From contig CABUWD010000019.1 in the NCBI GenBank assembly GCA_902495155.1, positions 1-21,463 on the forward strand: 21,463 nt of DNA. Direction: 5' to 3'. Source of the stretch: an uncultured Collinsella sp. Its GTDB lineage: Bacteria; Actinomycetota; Coriobacteriia; Coriobacteriales; Coriobacteriaceae. The notes beneath the pieces are model-generated. The model saw nothing but the letters and a program-made list of their open reading frames with translations, did not search any database and was not told where the DNA came from. Position 1 is the stretch's first letter. Each line of letters opens with the position of its first letter. Positions 7,889 to 14,920 of this stretch are shown here, piece by piece. The position numbers and the translations under genes were made by a program.

Positions 7889-10800
7889 CTACTTCTTAAT
7901 GCCGTGTCCCAGACGCTTGGCGACCGATGCAACGGCCTCCTCGCTGGCCGGTCCGCAGCTCACGCAGCCATCATGGGCACGCATCTGGCCAGTGACCTCG
8001 TCCATCGCGAGCGGCGCCACCTTCTCGAGCTTAAAGCCCTTGCCGGCGCGCATGTTTTCCTTGGCCACGCTGATCATGAGCTTAATGCGGTTGAGCTGGT
8101 TGACCTCGGACGCACCGGGATCGTAGTCCACCGCGACAATGTTACTCTCGGGGTGCTGACGGCGCAGCTCCTTGATCACGGCCTTGCCCACCACGTGGTT
8201 GGGCAGGCACGCAAAGGGCTGCGTGCAGATGATGTTGGGTGCGCCATGATCGATCAGGTCGAGCATCTCGGCCGTGAGCAGCCAGCCTTCGCCCATGTTG
8301 TTGCACACCGAAAGCACCGTACGGGCCTTGTCGGCCATGGTGCCGATGCGCTCGGGCGCCTCAAAGCGGCGGGACTTTTCGAGCATCTCCTCCACCGGCG
8401 TGCGCATCCAGTCCACGAGCTTGATGAGCGCCTGCATGCCCGCGCGCGTGGTAGCGGAGCTTCCCAGCTCGTCCTTCTGCAGCTCGGCATTACTCATGGA
8501 GTACAGGAAGAAGTCGAGCAGACCCGGCACCACGGCCTCGCAGCCCTCGCGCTCGATCACATCGACCACGTGGTTGTTGGCCGTAGGGTGGAACTTGACC
8601 AAGATCTCGCCGACCACGCCCACGCGCGGCTTGGTACCCTCGCCCACAAGCGGCATGGTGTCGAACGCGCGGATGGCCTCGCGGCACAACTTGGTGTAGT
8701 TGTGCCTGTTGAACTTAGGCGCCAGCTTGCGGGCGCGCGCCATGTACTCCTCGTAGAGTGCGTTGGCGGCACCGGGCGTGGCCTCGTACGGGCGACAACG
8801 ATAGAGCATCTGCATCATCACGTCGCCAAAGAGTACCGCGTAGACTGCCTGCTTAAGCAGCGCCGGCGTAATCTTAAAGCCGGGGTTGTCCTCGCCCAGC
8901 GCCACGGCCGAAAGCGAGATCACCGGGATCTCGGGGTGGCCGCTCTCGCGCAGGGCCTTGCGGATGAGTGCGATGTAGTTGGTGGCACGGCAGCCGCCGC
9001 CGGTCTGGCTGATAACCACGGCCGTCTTGGACAGGTCGTACCGACCGCTCTCGATGGCTTCCATGATCTGGCCCGTCACCAGGATCGACGGATAGCAAAT
9101 GTCATTGTTCACGTAGCGCAGGCCAGCCTCGACGGCATCGTGGTCGGTCGAGGGCAGCAGCTCCAAGTTGTAGCCGGCACCGCGGAACACCTCTTTGACC
9201 AGGTCAAAGTGAATCGGCGCCATCTGCGGGCACAGGATGGTGTAGCCCTCCTCGCGCATCTGCTCGGTAAAGGGCACCTTGGGCCACGCGGTCGAAGCAC
9301 TCTCGCGCTGAGCCCCAAACGTGTACTTGCGGCTCGCAAACGCGGGAGCATCCGTGGAGGGCGCCACCGGCGCGGCATCGCCCTGCTCGTAGGCCTCGCC
9401 CGCAGCCGTGGCCTCGGCCAAGCGCTCGGCCTCTTGGTCCTTGAGCGCGGCCATGAGCGAGCGGATACGGATGCGCGCGGCGCCCAGATTGGACACCTCG
9501 TCGATCTTGAGCACGGTGTAGATCTTGCCGCTGGCCTCCAGGATCTCCTGCACCTGGTCGGTGGTCAGAGCGTCCAGGCCGCAGCCGAAAGAGTTGAGCT
9601 GGATCAGGTCCAGGTCGTTGCGCATCGTCACAAAACGGGCGACGGCGTACAGGCGGCTGTGGTACATCCACTGGTCGACGACGCGAATCGGACGCTCGGG
9701 CTTTACCAGATGCGCAAGCGAATCCTCGGTAAAGACCGCAAAGCCAAAGCTCGAGATAAGTTCGGGCAGGGCGTGGTTGATCTCGGGGTCGTTATGGTAG
9801 GGACGACCGGCGAGCACGATGCCGTGACCGCCATGGTCCTCGACCCACTTAAGAGCCTCCTCGCCCATAGTCTGGATGTCCTCGTGGAAACGCGCATCGG
9901 CCTCAAAGGCAGCGTTGACGGCGGCATCGACCTCGGAGCGCGTGATCTTGGGTCCACGCACGCGACCGCGACCGGCCTCAGCATCGGCCACACGGTCGAC
10001 GGCGAGCACCTGGTACAGACGGCGCTTGAGCTCGGTCTTGTCGTGATAGGGCACAAACGGGTACAGGAACTCGATGTTCTGCTCGCGGATCTCATCGATG
10101 TTGAGCGCCAGCGCCGTGGGGTAACTCATGACGATGGGGCAGTTGTAGCAGTTACCGGCGGTCGGGTCCTCCTTGCGCTCCCAGCGCACGCACGGCATCC
10201 AAATGAAGTCGACGTCACGGTCAATAAGGTTCATCACATGGCCGTGGCTCATCTTTGCCGGGTAGCACACGCTCTCGGACGGCATGGACTCGATGCCCGC
10301 CTGGTAGGTCTTCTTGCTCGACTGGTCGGACAGCTGCACGCTAAAGCCCAGGCGTGTAAAGAACGCGTGCCAGAAGGGGTAGTTCTCGTACATGTTGAGT
10401 GCGCGCGGGATGCCGACGGTGCCGCGCGGGGCCTCGTCGGGACTCAGGACCTCGCGGTTAAAGAGCAGCTCGTTTTTCTTTTTGAAGAGGTTGGGGGCCT
10501 CGGTCTTCTGCTTTTTGTGGCCGGCGCCCTTCTCGCAGCGGTTGCCGGTGATAAAGCGCCTGCCGCCGCCAAAGTCGTTGACGGTAAGCTGGCAGTTGTT
10601 GGAGCAACGGCCGCAGCGGACGTGTTTTTGCGTCACGGTGAGGTGCGCGATGTCCTCGGCCGAAAGGATGGTCGAAGTGCCGTCGGCGCCGGCGCGATCG
10701 CGGGCGAGCAGGGCCGCACCATAGGCGCCCATGCAGCCGGCGATGTCGGGACGCACGGCGTGAACGCCAGTGAGCTGCTCAAACGCACGCAGCGTGGCAT

Positions 10801-12670
10801 CGGACATAAAGGTGCCGCCCTGAACGATTACCTGGCTGCCGATCTCCTTGGGATCGCGCAGCTTAATGACCTTGAACAGAGCGTTCTTGATGACGGAATA
10901 GGACAGGCCGGCCGCGATGTCGCCCACCGTGGCGCCTTCCTTTTGCGCCTGCTTGACGCGCGAGTTCATAAAGACCGTGCAGCGGCTGCCCAGGTCGACG
11001 GGGGCCTTAGCATGGATGGCAGCATCGGCGAACGCGCGCACGTCCATGTTCATAGACACGGCGAAGCTCTCGATAAAGCTGCCGCAGCCCGACGAGCAAG
11101 CCTCGTTGAGCATGATGTGCTCGATGACGCCGTCCTTGACGCGCAGGCACTTCATGTCCTGTCCGCCAATGTCCAGAATGAACTCGACGCCGGGCAGGAA
11201 CGCCTTGGCGCCGCGCAGGTGCGCGACGGTCTCGATCTCGCCGGAATCGGCCTTGAGGGCCTCAATGAGAAGCGCCTCACCGTAGCCCGTGGTGGTCACG
11301 TGGCCGATGGTACAGCCGGCAGGAATGTGGTTGTAGAAATCGGCCATGATGACCTTGGCCGTGCCTAGGATGTCGCCGTTGTTGTTGCCGTACCAGGTGT
11401 GCAGCAGCTGACCGTCCTCGCCCACGAGCGCGGCCTTCATGGTGGTGGAACCGGCGTCGATGCCGATGAACACGCGGCCGGTGTAGCCTTCGAGCTTGCC
11501 CCTGGGGACGACCTCGGTGTCGTGGCGGCCCTTGAACTCGGCAAAGTCCTCGTCGGTGGCAAAGAGCGGATCCAGACGCTCAACCTCGGCACCCTGCGTG
11601 TCACCCAGGGCATCGATGGCCCCGATGAGCTGCGGGAACGTGCTGAGCTTGTTGGACTCGTGCGCCATGGCGGCGCCGCTCGCCACAAACAGGTGAGCGT
11701 TTTGGGGCACGATACGGTGCTCCTCGTCCAGATTGAGCGTGAGGTAGAAGCGGTGGCGCAGCTCGGAGAGATACTGCAGCGGGCCGCCCAGGAAGGCGAC
11801 GTTGCCGCGGATGGGACGGCCGCACGCCAGGCCCGAGATGGTCTGGGTCACGACAGCCTGGAAGATGGAGGCGGCCACGTCCTCGGGGCGGGCGCCCTCG
11901 TTGAGCAGCGGCTGCACGTCGGTCTTGGCAAAAACGCCGCAGCGGCTGGCGATGGGATAGATGGTGGTGGCGTTGGCCGCGAGCTCGTTGAGGCCGCTGG
12001 CGTCGGTGTGCAGCAGGGTTGCCATCTGGTCGATGAACGCACCCGTGCCGCCGGCGCAGGTGCCGTTCATGCGCTGCTCGATGCCGTTGTCGAAGTAGAT
12101 GATCTTGGCGTCCTCGCCGCCCAGCTCGATAGCGACATCGGTGGCCGGGATGAGGGTCTCGACGGCACGCTTACTGGCGATGACCTCCTGGACAAACTCC
12201 AGGTCGAGCCACTGGGACAGCAGAAGGCCGCCCGAGCCGGTGATGGCGCAGGTCATCTGGGCCGTCGGCAGCACGGTCGCAGCGCCCTCGAACAGGTCGC
12301 GGGCGCAGGCACGGACGTCGGTGTGGTGGCGCTGGTACTTGGCGTAGACGATCTGGTTATCGTCGTTGAGCACGGCGAGCTTAACGGTGGTGGAGCCCAC
12401 GTCAATGCCCAGGTGCAGGTTGCCACGAGCGTTCTCGGGGTTGAAGATTGCGCCTTCGGGGGCGTGGGCGGCGGCTACGGGCTCGGCGGACGTGGCGGGC
12501 TCGCTAGCGACGGACGGCTCCCCTGCCGCGTTCTTGGCATCGGCAACTGCCTCGGCAACTTTCTCGGCAGCCGCGGCCGCAGCCTTCTGCGCGGCGTCCA
12601 CCACGGTGGGCGCGGCCTCACGCGCGACAGCGACCATACGGTCCTTGATGCCCTCGACGAGTTTGCTCAT
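7889..12670 (-). CDS. Giant fused 2-hydroxyacyl-CoA dehydratase activase / dehydratase-like protein (two BadF/HgdC domains + DUF2229 + HgdB-like)
   Basis: The product has 1593 residues. HgdC-type activases use ATP and a [4Fe-4S] cluster to push an electron into 2-hydroxyacyl-CoA dehydratases or benzoyl-CoA reductases. Domain order: an Ala/Glu/Lys-rich tail (1-80) not expected of the family; first ASKHA domain with GIDVGSTTVKL at 88-98 and Cys205 (GTCAGGTGAF) and Cys244 (SRCGVF) as cluster ligands; second ASKHA domain with GIDAGSTTMK at 403-412, ACSSGCGSF from 524 and SRCTVF from 562; a Cys-rich CGRCSNNC at 686-693; a DUF2229 region from about 750 with ESVCYPAKM and NCYNCP; and an HgdB-like C-terminal part from about 1200 with NNDICYPS and QTGGGCRATNY, ending in CVSCGPA. 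The ATG at 12670 has AGAGGAG overlapping the stop of the upstream tetR, so the two are co-transcribed. Such COG1924/COG3580/COG3581 fusions occur in anaerobes; the substrate is unknown and no separate dehydratase subunits are nearby. Confidence 0.9.
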   Translation of the reverse strand: MSKLVEGIKDRMVAVAREAAPTVVDAAQKAAAAAAEKVAEAVADAKNAAGEPSVASEPATSAEPVAAAHAPEGAIFNPENARGNLHLGIDVGSTTVKLAVLNDDNQIVYAKYQRHHTDVRACARDLFEGAATVLPTAQMTCAITGSGGLLLSQWLDLEFVQEVIASKRAVETLIPATDVAIELGGEDAKIIYFDNGIEQRMNGTCAGGTGAFIDQMATLLHTDASGLNELAANATTIYPIASRCGVFAKTDVQPLLNEGARPEDVAASIFQAVVTQTISGLACGRPIRGNVAFLGGPLQYLSELRHRFYLTLNLDEEHRIVPQNAHLFVASGAAMAHESNKLSTFPQLIGAIDALGDTQGAEVERLDPLFATDEDFAEFKGRHDTEVVPRGKLEGYTGRVFIGIDAGSTTMKAALVGEDGQLLHTWYGNNNGDILGTAKVIMADFYNHIPAGCTIGHVTTTGYGEALLIEALKADSGEIETVAHLRGAKAFLPGVEFILDIGGQDMKCLRVKDGVIEHIMLNEACSSGCGSFIESFAVSMNMDVRAFADAAIHAKAPVDLGSRCTVFMNSRVKQAQKEGATVGDIAAGLSYSVIKNALFKVIKLRDPKEIGSQVIVQGGTFMSDATLRAFEQLTGVHAVRPDIAGCMGAYGAALLARDRAGADGTSTILSAEDIAHLTVTQKHVRCGRCSNNCQLTVNDFGGGRRFITGNRCEKGAGHKKQKTEAPNLFKKKNELLFNREVLSPDEAPRGTVGIPRALNMYENYPFWHAFFTRLGFSVQLSDQSSKKTYQAGIESMPSESVCYPAKMSHGHVMNLIDRDVDFIWMPCVRWERKEDPTAGNCYNCPIVMSYPTALALNIDEIREQNIEFLYPFVPYHDKTELKRRLYQVLAVDRVADAEAGRGRVRGPKITRSEVDAAVNAAFEADARFHEDIQTMGEEALKWVEDHGGHGIVLAGRPYHNDPEINHALPELISSFGFAVFTEDSLAHLVKPERPIRVVDQWMYHSRLYAVARFVTMRNDLDLIQLNSFGCGLDALTTDQVQEILEASGKIYTVLKIDEVSNLGAARIRIRSLMAALKDQEAERLAEATAAGEAYEQGDAAPVAPSTDAPAFASRKYTFGAQRESASTAWPKVPFTEQMREEGYTILCPQMAPIHFDLVKEVFRGAGYNLELLPSTDHDAVEAGLRYVNNDICYPSILVTGQIMEAIESGRYDLSKTAVVISQTGGGCRATNYIALIRKALRESGHPEIPVISLSAVALGEDNPGFKITPALLKQAVYAVLFGDVMMQMLYRCRPYEATPGAANALYEEYMARARKLAPKFNRHNYTKLCREAIRAFDTMPLVGEGTKPRVGVVGEILVKFHPTANNHVVDVIEREGCEAVVPGLLDFFLYSMSNAELQKDELGSSATTRAGMQALIKLVDWMRTPVEEMLEKSRRFEAPERIGTMADKARTVLSVCNNMGEGWLLTAEMLDLIDHGAPNIICTQPFACLPNHVVGKAVIKELRRQHPESNIVAVDYDPGASEVNQLNRIKLMISVAKENMRAGKGFKLEKVAPLAMDEVTGQMRAHDGCVSCGPASEEAVASVAKRLGHGIKK

Positions 12671-12681
12671 TGTCTCTCCTC

Positions 12682-13392
12682 TTAGTTGTTGGACTCGACG
12701 GTTGCGGCGGTGTCGGCCGCGTCCTCGAGCTGCAGGTTCAATAGCTTCAAGCCGTATTCCGGCACGTTGATATCGATGGGTTGGCCATATAGGTCGCCGG
12801 GACGCACAAAGGCGATAACCGTCATAATGCGCGCCATGGCCTCGGGCGATTCGGTGAGCCCACGCTCAAACCAGCGCTGAATCAGGCCGACCTCGGCACT
12901 CACGACGTAGGTAACGTAGTAGTCGAAGAACGTGCCCAGCGCCAAGCCCAAAATGCCCGTCTGTGCACGCGGCACCACGGCCTCGCGTGCGGTATCGATG
13001 ATCTTTTTAATAAAGGCGGGGTCGCCGCCCGGGCCCAGCAAGGCCCCGATAAGGTCGCGATTAGCCGCAAGATAGCGAAGCAGCTCAACCGAACCGGGCG
13101 CCGGCTCGAGCTCATCGATGTTGTGATAGAGATCAGGCAGCTGAGCTGCGGTGATGAGCTCAATGCGCTCACGGATCTCGGCCAGCAAGCCGTCCTCGAT
13201 TTGATTGATAAAGTCAGGAATATCGCGGTAGTGCGAATAGAACGTTCGGCGCGTAAGACCGGCGCGCTCGGTGAGCGACGCGACGTTAATGCGCGAAAGG
13301 TCGCCGCTTTCGGCAAGCTCGCTGGCAAGCGCCTGGCGAAGGGCACGCTGCGAGCGAAGGGACCGGCGATCGCATTTCTCGAGCTGGGACAA
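12682..13392 (-). CDS. TetR-family transcriptional regulator (TTG start)
   Basis: The product has 236 residues and an N-terminal TetR DNA-binding domain: INVASLTERAGLTRRTFYSHYRD at about 35-57 is the helix-turn-helix with the usual Y-x-H-Y-x-x ending. The rest is a helical ligand-binding and dimer domain with no recognised ligand signature. The start is TTG at 13392-13390, chosen because AAGGAGG lies 4-5 bases upstream and no ATG follows before the DNA-binding domain. The gene ends 11 bases before the activase fusion and holds that gene's ribosome site at its end, so they form an operon. Two palindromes in the leader (13414-13431 and 13444-13458) are probable autoregulatory operators. It very likely controls the fused enzyme. 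Confidence 0.88.
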   Translation of the reverse strand: MSQLEKCDRRSLRSQRALRQALASELAESGDLSRINVASLTERAGLTRRTFYSHYRDIPDFINQIEDGLLAEIRERIELITAAQLPDLYHNIDELEPAPGSVELLRYLAANRDLIGALLGPGGDPAFIKKIIDTAREAVVPRAQTGILGLALGTFFDYYVTYVVSAEVGLIQRWFERGLTESPEAMARIMTVIAFVRPGDLYGQPIDINVPEYGLKLLNLQLEDAADTAATVESNN

Positions 13393-13413
13393 GCGTCCTC
13401 CTTGTTACTCAGC

Positions 13414-13431
13414 CTGTGCGCTATTGCACAG
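13414..13431. promoter_or_regulatory. Candidate TetR operator, proximal
   Basis: An inverted repeat CTGTGC - 6 bases - GCACAG lies between the presumed start of transcription and the tetR ribosome site. It shares the TGTGC/GCACA half-site with the palindrome at 13444-13458. Confidence 0.5.
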
Positions 13432-13443
13432 TGCGAGTATTAT

Positions 13444-13458
13444 TGCACACCGTGTGCA
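13444..13458. promoter_or_regulatory. Candidate TetR operator, distal, overlapping the promoter
   Basis: TGCACACCGTGTGCA is a 15-bp palindrome around a central base. On the minus strand it lies between a TTGATG hexamer and an AATACT/TAATAC box, so a bound repressor would block the tetR-activase promoter. The promoter spacing (14-15) is short, so the exact boxes are uncertain. Confidence 0.55.
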
Positions 13459-13484
13459 TCAACACGTAAAGGCAATATTTGGGT

Positions 13485-13513
13485 TGTGACAAAGGGACGG
13501 TCCCTTTGTCACA
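13485..13513. repeat. Perfect palindromic repeat, TGTGACAAAGGGAC type, copy 1
   Basis: Arms of 14 bases (13485-13498 and 13500-13513) are perfectly complementary around one central base. A degenerate second copy lies at 13921-13946. Together they flank the small-peptide locus. The form resembles REP/BIME-type intergenic palindromes. For the minus-strand small gene it could also form the 3' end of the mRNA, although no U-run follows. Confidence 0.75.
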
Positions 13514-13570
13514 TTCAGCGACCGCCTAGGTTGTGCCAGTTGTGCCTGGCTTTTGAAGCGGCATTGCCGA

Positions 13571-13599
13571 TTGTTCAAAATGTCATTCGTGGGTAGAAT
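13571..13599 (+). promoter_or_regulatory. Promoter of the convergent (antisense) small RNA
   Basis: TTGTTC (13571-13576) and TAGAAT (13594-13599) are separated by exactly 17 bases, one of the best sigma-70-type promoters in the window. No plausible plus-strand protein gene follows. Transcription should begin near 13606 and runs straight into the 3' end of the 41-codon minus-strand gene. Confidence 0.6.
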
Positions 13600-13605
13600 A
13601 GTGTC

Positions 13606-13691
13606 GACGGCAGCCCAAGTTCTGGAAAGCTGGGCAGCGCCGTTGTTTGCATTAGGGGGTCAACGCCTTAGCGGCGGCGACCCCTTCTGTT
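13606..13691 (+). ncRNA. Candidate antisense RNA (type I antitoxin-like), about 85 nt
   Basis: Downstream of the promoter, the predicted RNA folds into two hairpins. The first pairs 13608-13611 with 13639-13642 and 13613-13617 with 13631-13635. The second is terminator-like: GGGGTC (13656-13661) pairs with GACCCC (13679-13684), with an inner CGCC/GGCG stem, followed by the U-rich TTCTGTT at 13685-13691. The RNA contains no likely coding sequence. Its 3' half is complementary to the last 8 codons or so and the start of the 3' UTR of the small minus-strand gene, as in antisense RNAs of type I toxin-antitoxin systems (TxpA/RatA and BsrG/SR4 also overlap at the 3' end). The transcript ends are inferred, not observed. 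Confidence 0.5.
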
Positions 13692-13793
13692 GCGCTTCGA
13701 ACGCTGCTTGAGTGCCTCGGAAAGGCCGACAAGTGCCGTGAAGAACGAGACCAAAGCAGTCAGAAGCCTCACGAAATCAATCAAATCGGTCAT
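13668..13793 (-). CDS. Small hydrophobic peptide with basic tail, candidate type I toxin (41 aa)
   Basis: The peptide begins MTDLIDFVRLL, continues with a hydrophobic stretch TALVSFFTALVGL (about residues 12-24), then SEALKQ and a tail SKRNRRGRRR that is mostly Arg/Lys. One short membrane helix with a positive tail is the build of many type I toxins and holin-like toxins, but I recognise no named family. The ATG at 13793-13791 has an excellent GGGAGG 8 bases upstream. That ribosome site lies in a predicted hairpin (13802-13820), a common feature of toxin mRNAs that delays translation. A convergent promoter and terminator produce an RNA overlapping its 3' end. Another small membrane protein function is possible. 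The hydrophobic run is only about 15 residues, short for a full membrane span. Confidence 0.6.
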   Translation of the reverse strand: MTDLIDFVRLLTALVSFFTALVGLSEALKQRSKRNRRGRRR

Positions 13794-13866
13794 GGGCATC
13801 ACCTCCCATCAGATGGAGGGCGCTGCCCGGCACATGGAACTGCCGTCAACGATACCGATTCTATCA
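13794..13866 (-). promoter_or_regulatory. Promoter and structured leader of the small-peptide gene
   Basis: On the minus strand, TGATAGAAT (13866-13858) is an extended -10 element; no good -35 is visible, as is usual with extended boxes. AT-rich repeats (ATATAT at 13877-13882 and 13887-13892) lie just upstream. The predicted leader is about 58 nt. In it CCATC pairs with GATGG and CCT with AGG across a bulged G, so the ribosome site GGGAGG (13807-13802) is held in the stem. Confidence 0.5.
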
Positions 13867-13920
13867 AAACTTAGTTATATATACGAATATATGTTCGCAT
13901 GCCAAAGGTGCAGGGTTCTC

Positions 13921-13946
13921 GTGAAAAAGGGCTGTCCCTTTGTCAC
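13921..13946 (-). terminator. Palindromic repeat copy 2, probable terminator of the HAD gene
   Basis: Eleven-base arms (13921-13931 and 13936-13946) with one mismatch enclose a 4-base loop. It begins just after the stop codon of the HAD phosphatase. Read on the minus strand it is GTGACAAAGGG - ACAG - CCCTTTTTCAC, a stem with an internal U-run. It is a degenerate copy of the palindrome at 13485-13513. Confidence 0.6.
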
Positions 13947-13947
13947 A

Positions 13948-14811
13948 TTATTCGATGACGGTGCGGGGATTTTGCTTGTGCATGGTGGCGAGCATGTGTT
14001 TGGGGACGGCGTGGACCATGCAGCTGCCGATGGTCGCGCTCGCGGCGGCCTTGGCGGCATCGCTTGCGTTTTTGGTCACGTAGCTGTGGCGGAAACGCTT
14101 GAGCATGGCAATGTCGTTGCCGCCGTCGCCGTAGACCGCGACCTCGTCCTCGGCAATACCGTAATAGCCCGCCAGCCACGCCACGCTCTCGCCCTTGTTG
14201 CACGCCACGTCCGTGATCTCGAACATCACTGGATCGAACGGCGCGTTGACCACGCGGTCCGATCGCTCGGCCAAATATGCCTTAAGGTCGCGCTCCAGCT
14301 CGGGCGAGGTCACGCGGCAGTTGATCTTACACACATCGTGGCGCAGGATGTCGCCGATCGACTGATCGAAATACTGCTCCTCGTGATACCCGCCACGCGC
14401 GCGCATGCCGCGCATCACGATGCGCTTGATGGGGCTGTCCTTTTTAAAACCCGCCTGATGCATCTCAAACGAACCGCTCGAGAACATGCCATCGGGCGTG
14501 GAGCAATCAAAGCAAATGTCTGGGAATGCCTTGAGCAGCTCCTCGGTAACCTGCGGATCGATGGTCCAGGTTTTGAGCACCTCGCCATGACTGTCGCGCA
14601 CGATGGAGCCGTTAGAGCAGCAGGCGTCAAGCGCCAGGCCCGTAAAGCCATGCTCGCCGACCGGCAGCGTCGAGCGTCCGGTCGCGGGAACCACATGCAG
14701 GCCAGCCTCGGTCAGCTCGCGAATGGCACGGCGGATGGTCCCATCCGCCTCATGCAGGGCGTTCAGCAGCGTTCCGTCTAAATCACTCGCGAACATCTTG
14801 ATCATGGGCAT
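13948..14811 (-). CDS. HAD-superfamily phosphatase, Cof type
   Basis: The product is a 287-residue cytoplasmic hydrolase of the Cof/YbiV-type HAD subfamily, which dephosphorylates small sugar or cofactor phosphates. All motifs are present: motif I FASDLDGTLL (7-16, with both Asp), motif II PATGRS (about 43-48), a C2-type cap in the middle, the lysine motif NKGESV (about 205), and motif III YGDGGNDIAMLK (about 228). The start is placed at the ATG at 14811 with AAGGAG upstream; the ATG two codons later (14805) is equally possible. Start and ribosome site lie in one arm of a perfect 22-bp inverted repeat. The gene is probably transcribed alone and ends at the palindrome 13921-13946. The substrate is unknown. 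Confidence 0.9.
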   Translation of the reverse strand: MPMIKMFASDLDGTLLNALHEADGTIRRAIRELTEAGLHVVPATGRSTLPVGEHGFTGLALDACCSNGSIVRDSHGEVLKTWTIDPQVTEELLKAFPDICFDCSTPDGMFSSGSFEMHQAGFKKDSPIKRIVMRGMRARGGYHEEQYFDQSIGDILRHDVCKINCRVTSPELERDLKAYLAERSDRVVNAPFDPVMFEITDVACNKGESVAWLAGYYGIAEDEVAVYGDGGNDIAMLKRFRHSYVTKNASDAAKAAASATIGSCMVHAVPKHMLATMHKQNPRTVIE

Positions 14812-14860
14812 GCCTCTCCTTCGTCTGCACGATATTGTAGACGAAGGAGAGGCATGCCCA
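14805..14860. repeat. 22-bp perfect inverted repeat over the HAD start codon and ribosome site
   Basis: Arms 14805-14826 and 14839-14860 are exactly complementary, with a 12-base spacer. The arm nearer the gene contains AAGGAG and both candidate ATG codons; the far arm is its mirror copy. If the mRNA begins upstream of the repeat, translation would be strongly blocked. The spacer holds TACAAT on the minus strand, with TTTGGG 17 bases upstream, so transcription may instead begin inside the repeat and escape the hairpin. Confidence 0.9.
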
Positions 14861-14920
14861 AACAATGCCGTCACGGCGCGACGCGCCACTGCCTCCACAA
14901 ATTCACGGTGCCCCAGTGCC

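Noticed and set aside
7904..12685. Two long plus-strand frames opposite the 1593-residue gene (7904-11368 and 11399-12685)
   Set aside because: Both mirror the codon pattern of the real minus-strand gene, which has complete family motifs throughout.
13530..13550. Short hairpin GCCAG/CTGGC followed by TTTT on the plus strand as a terminator
   Set aside because: The stem has only 5 bp and no plus-strand transcript is known to end there.
13690..14781. 363-codon plus-strand frame opposite the HAD gene and the small peptide gene
   Set aside because: It has no ribosome site, overlaps a well-conserved HAD phosphatase, and has no recognisable domain.
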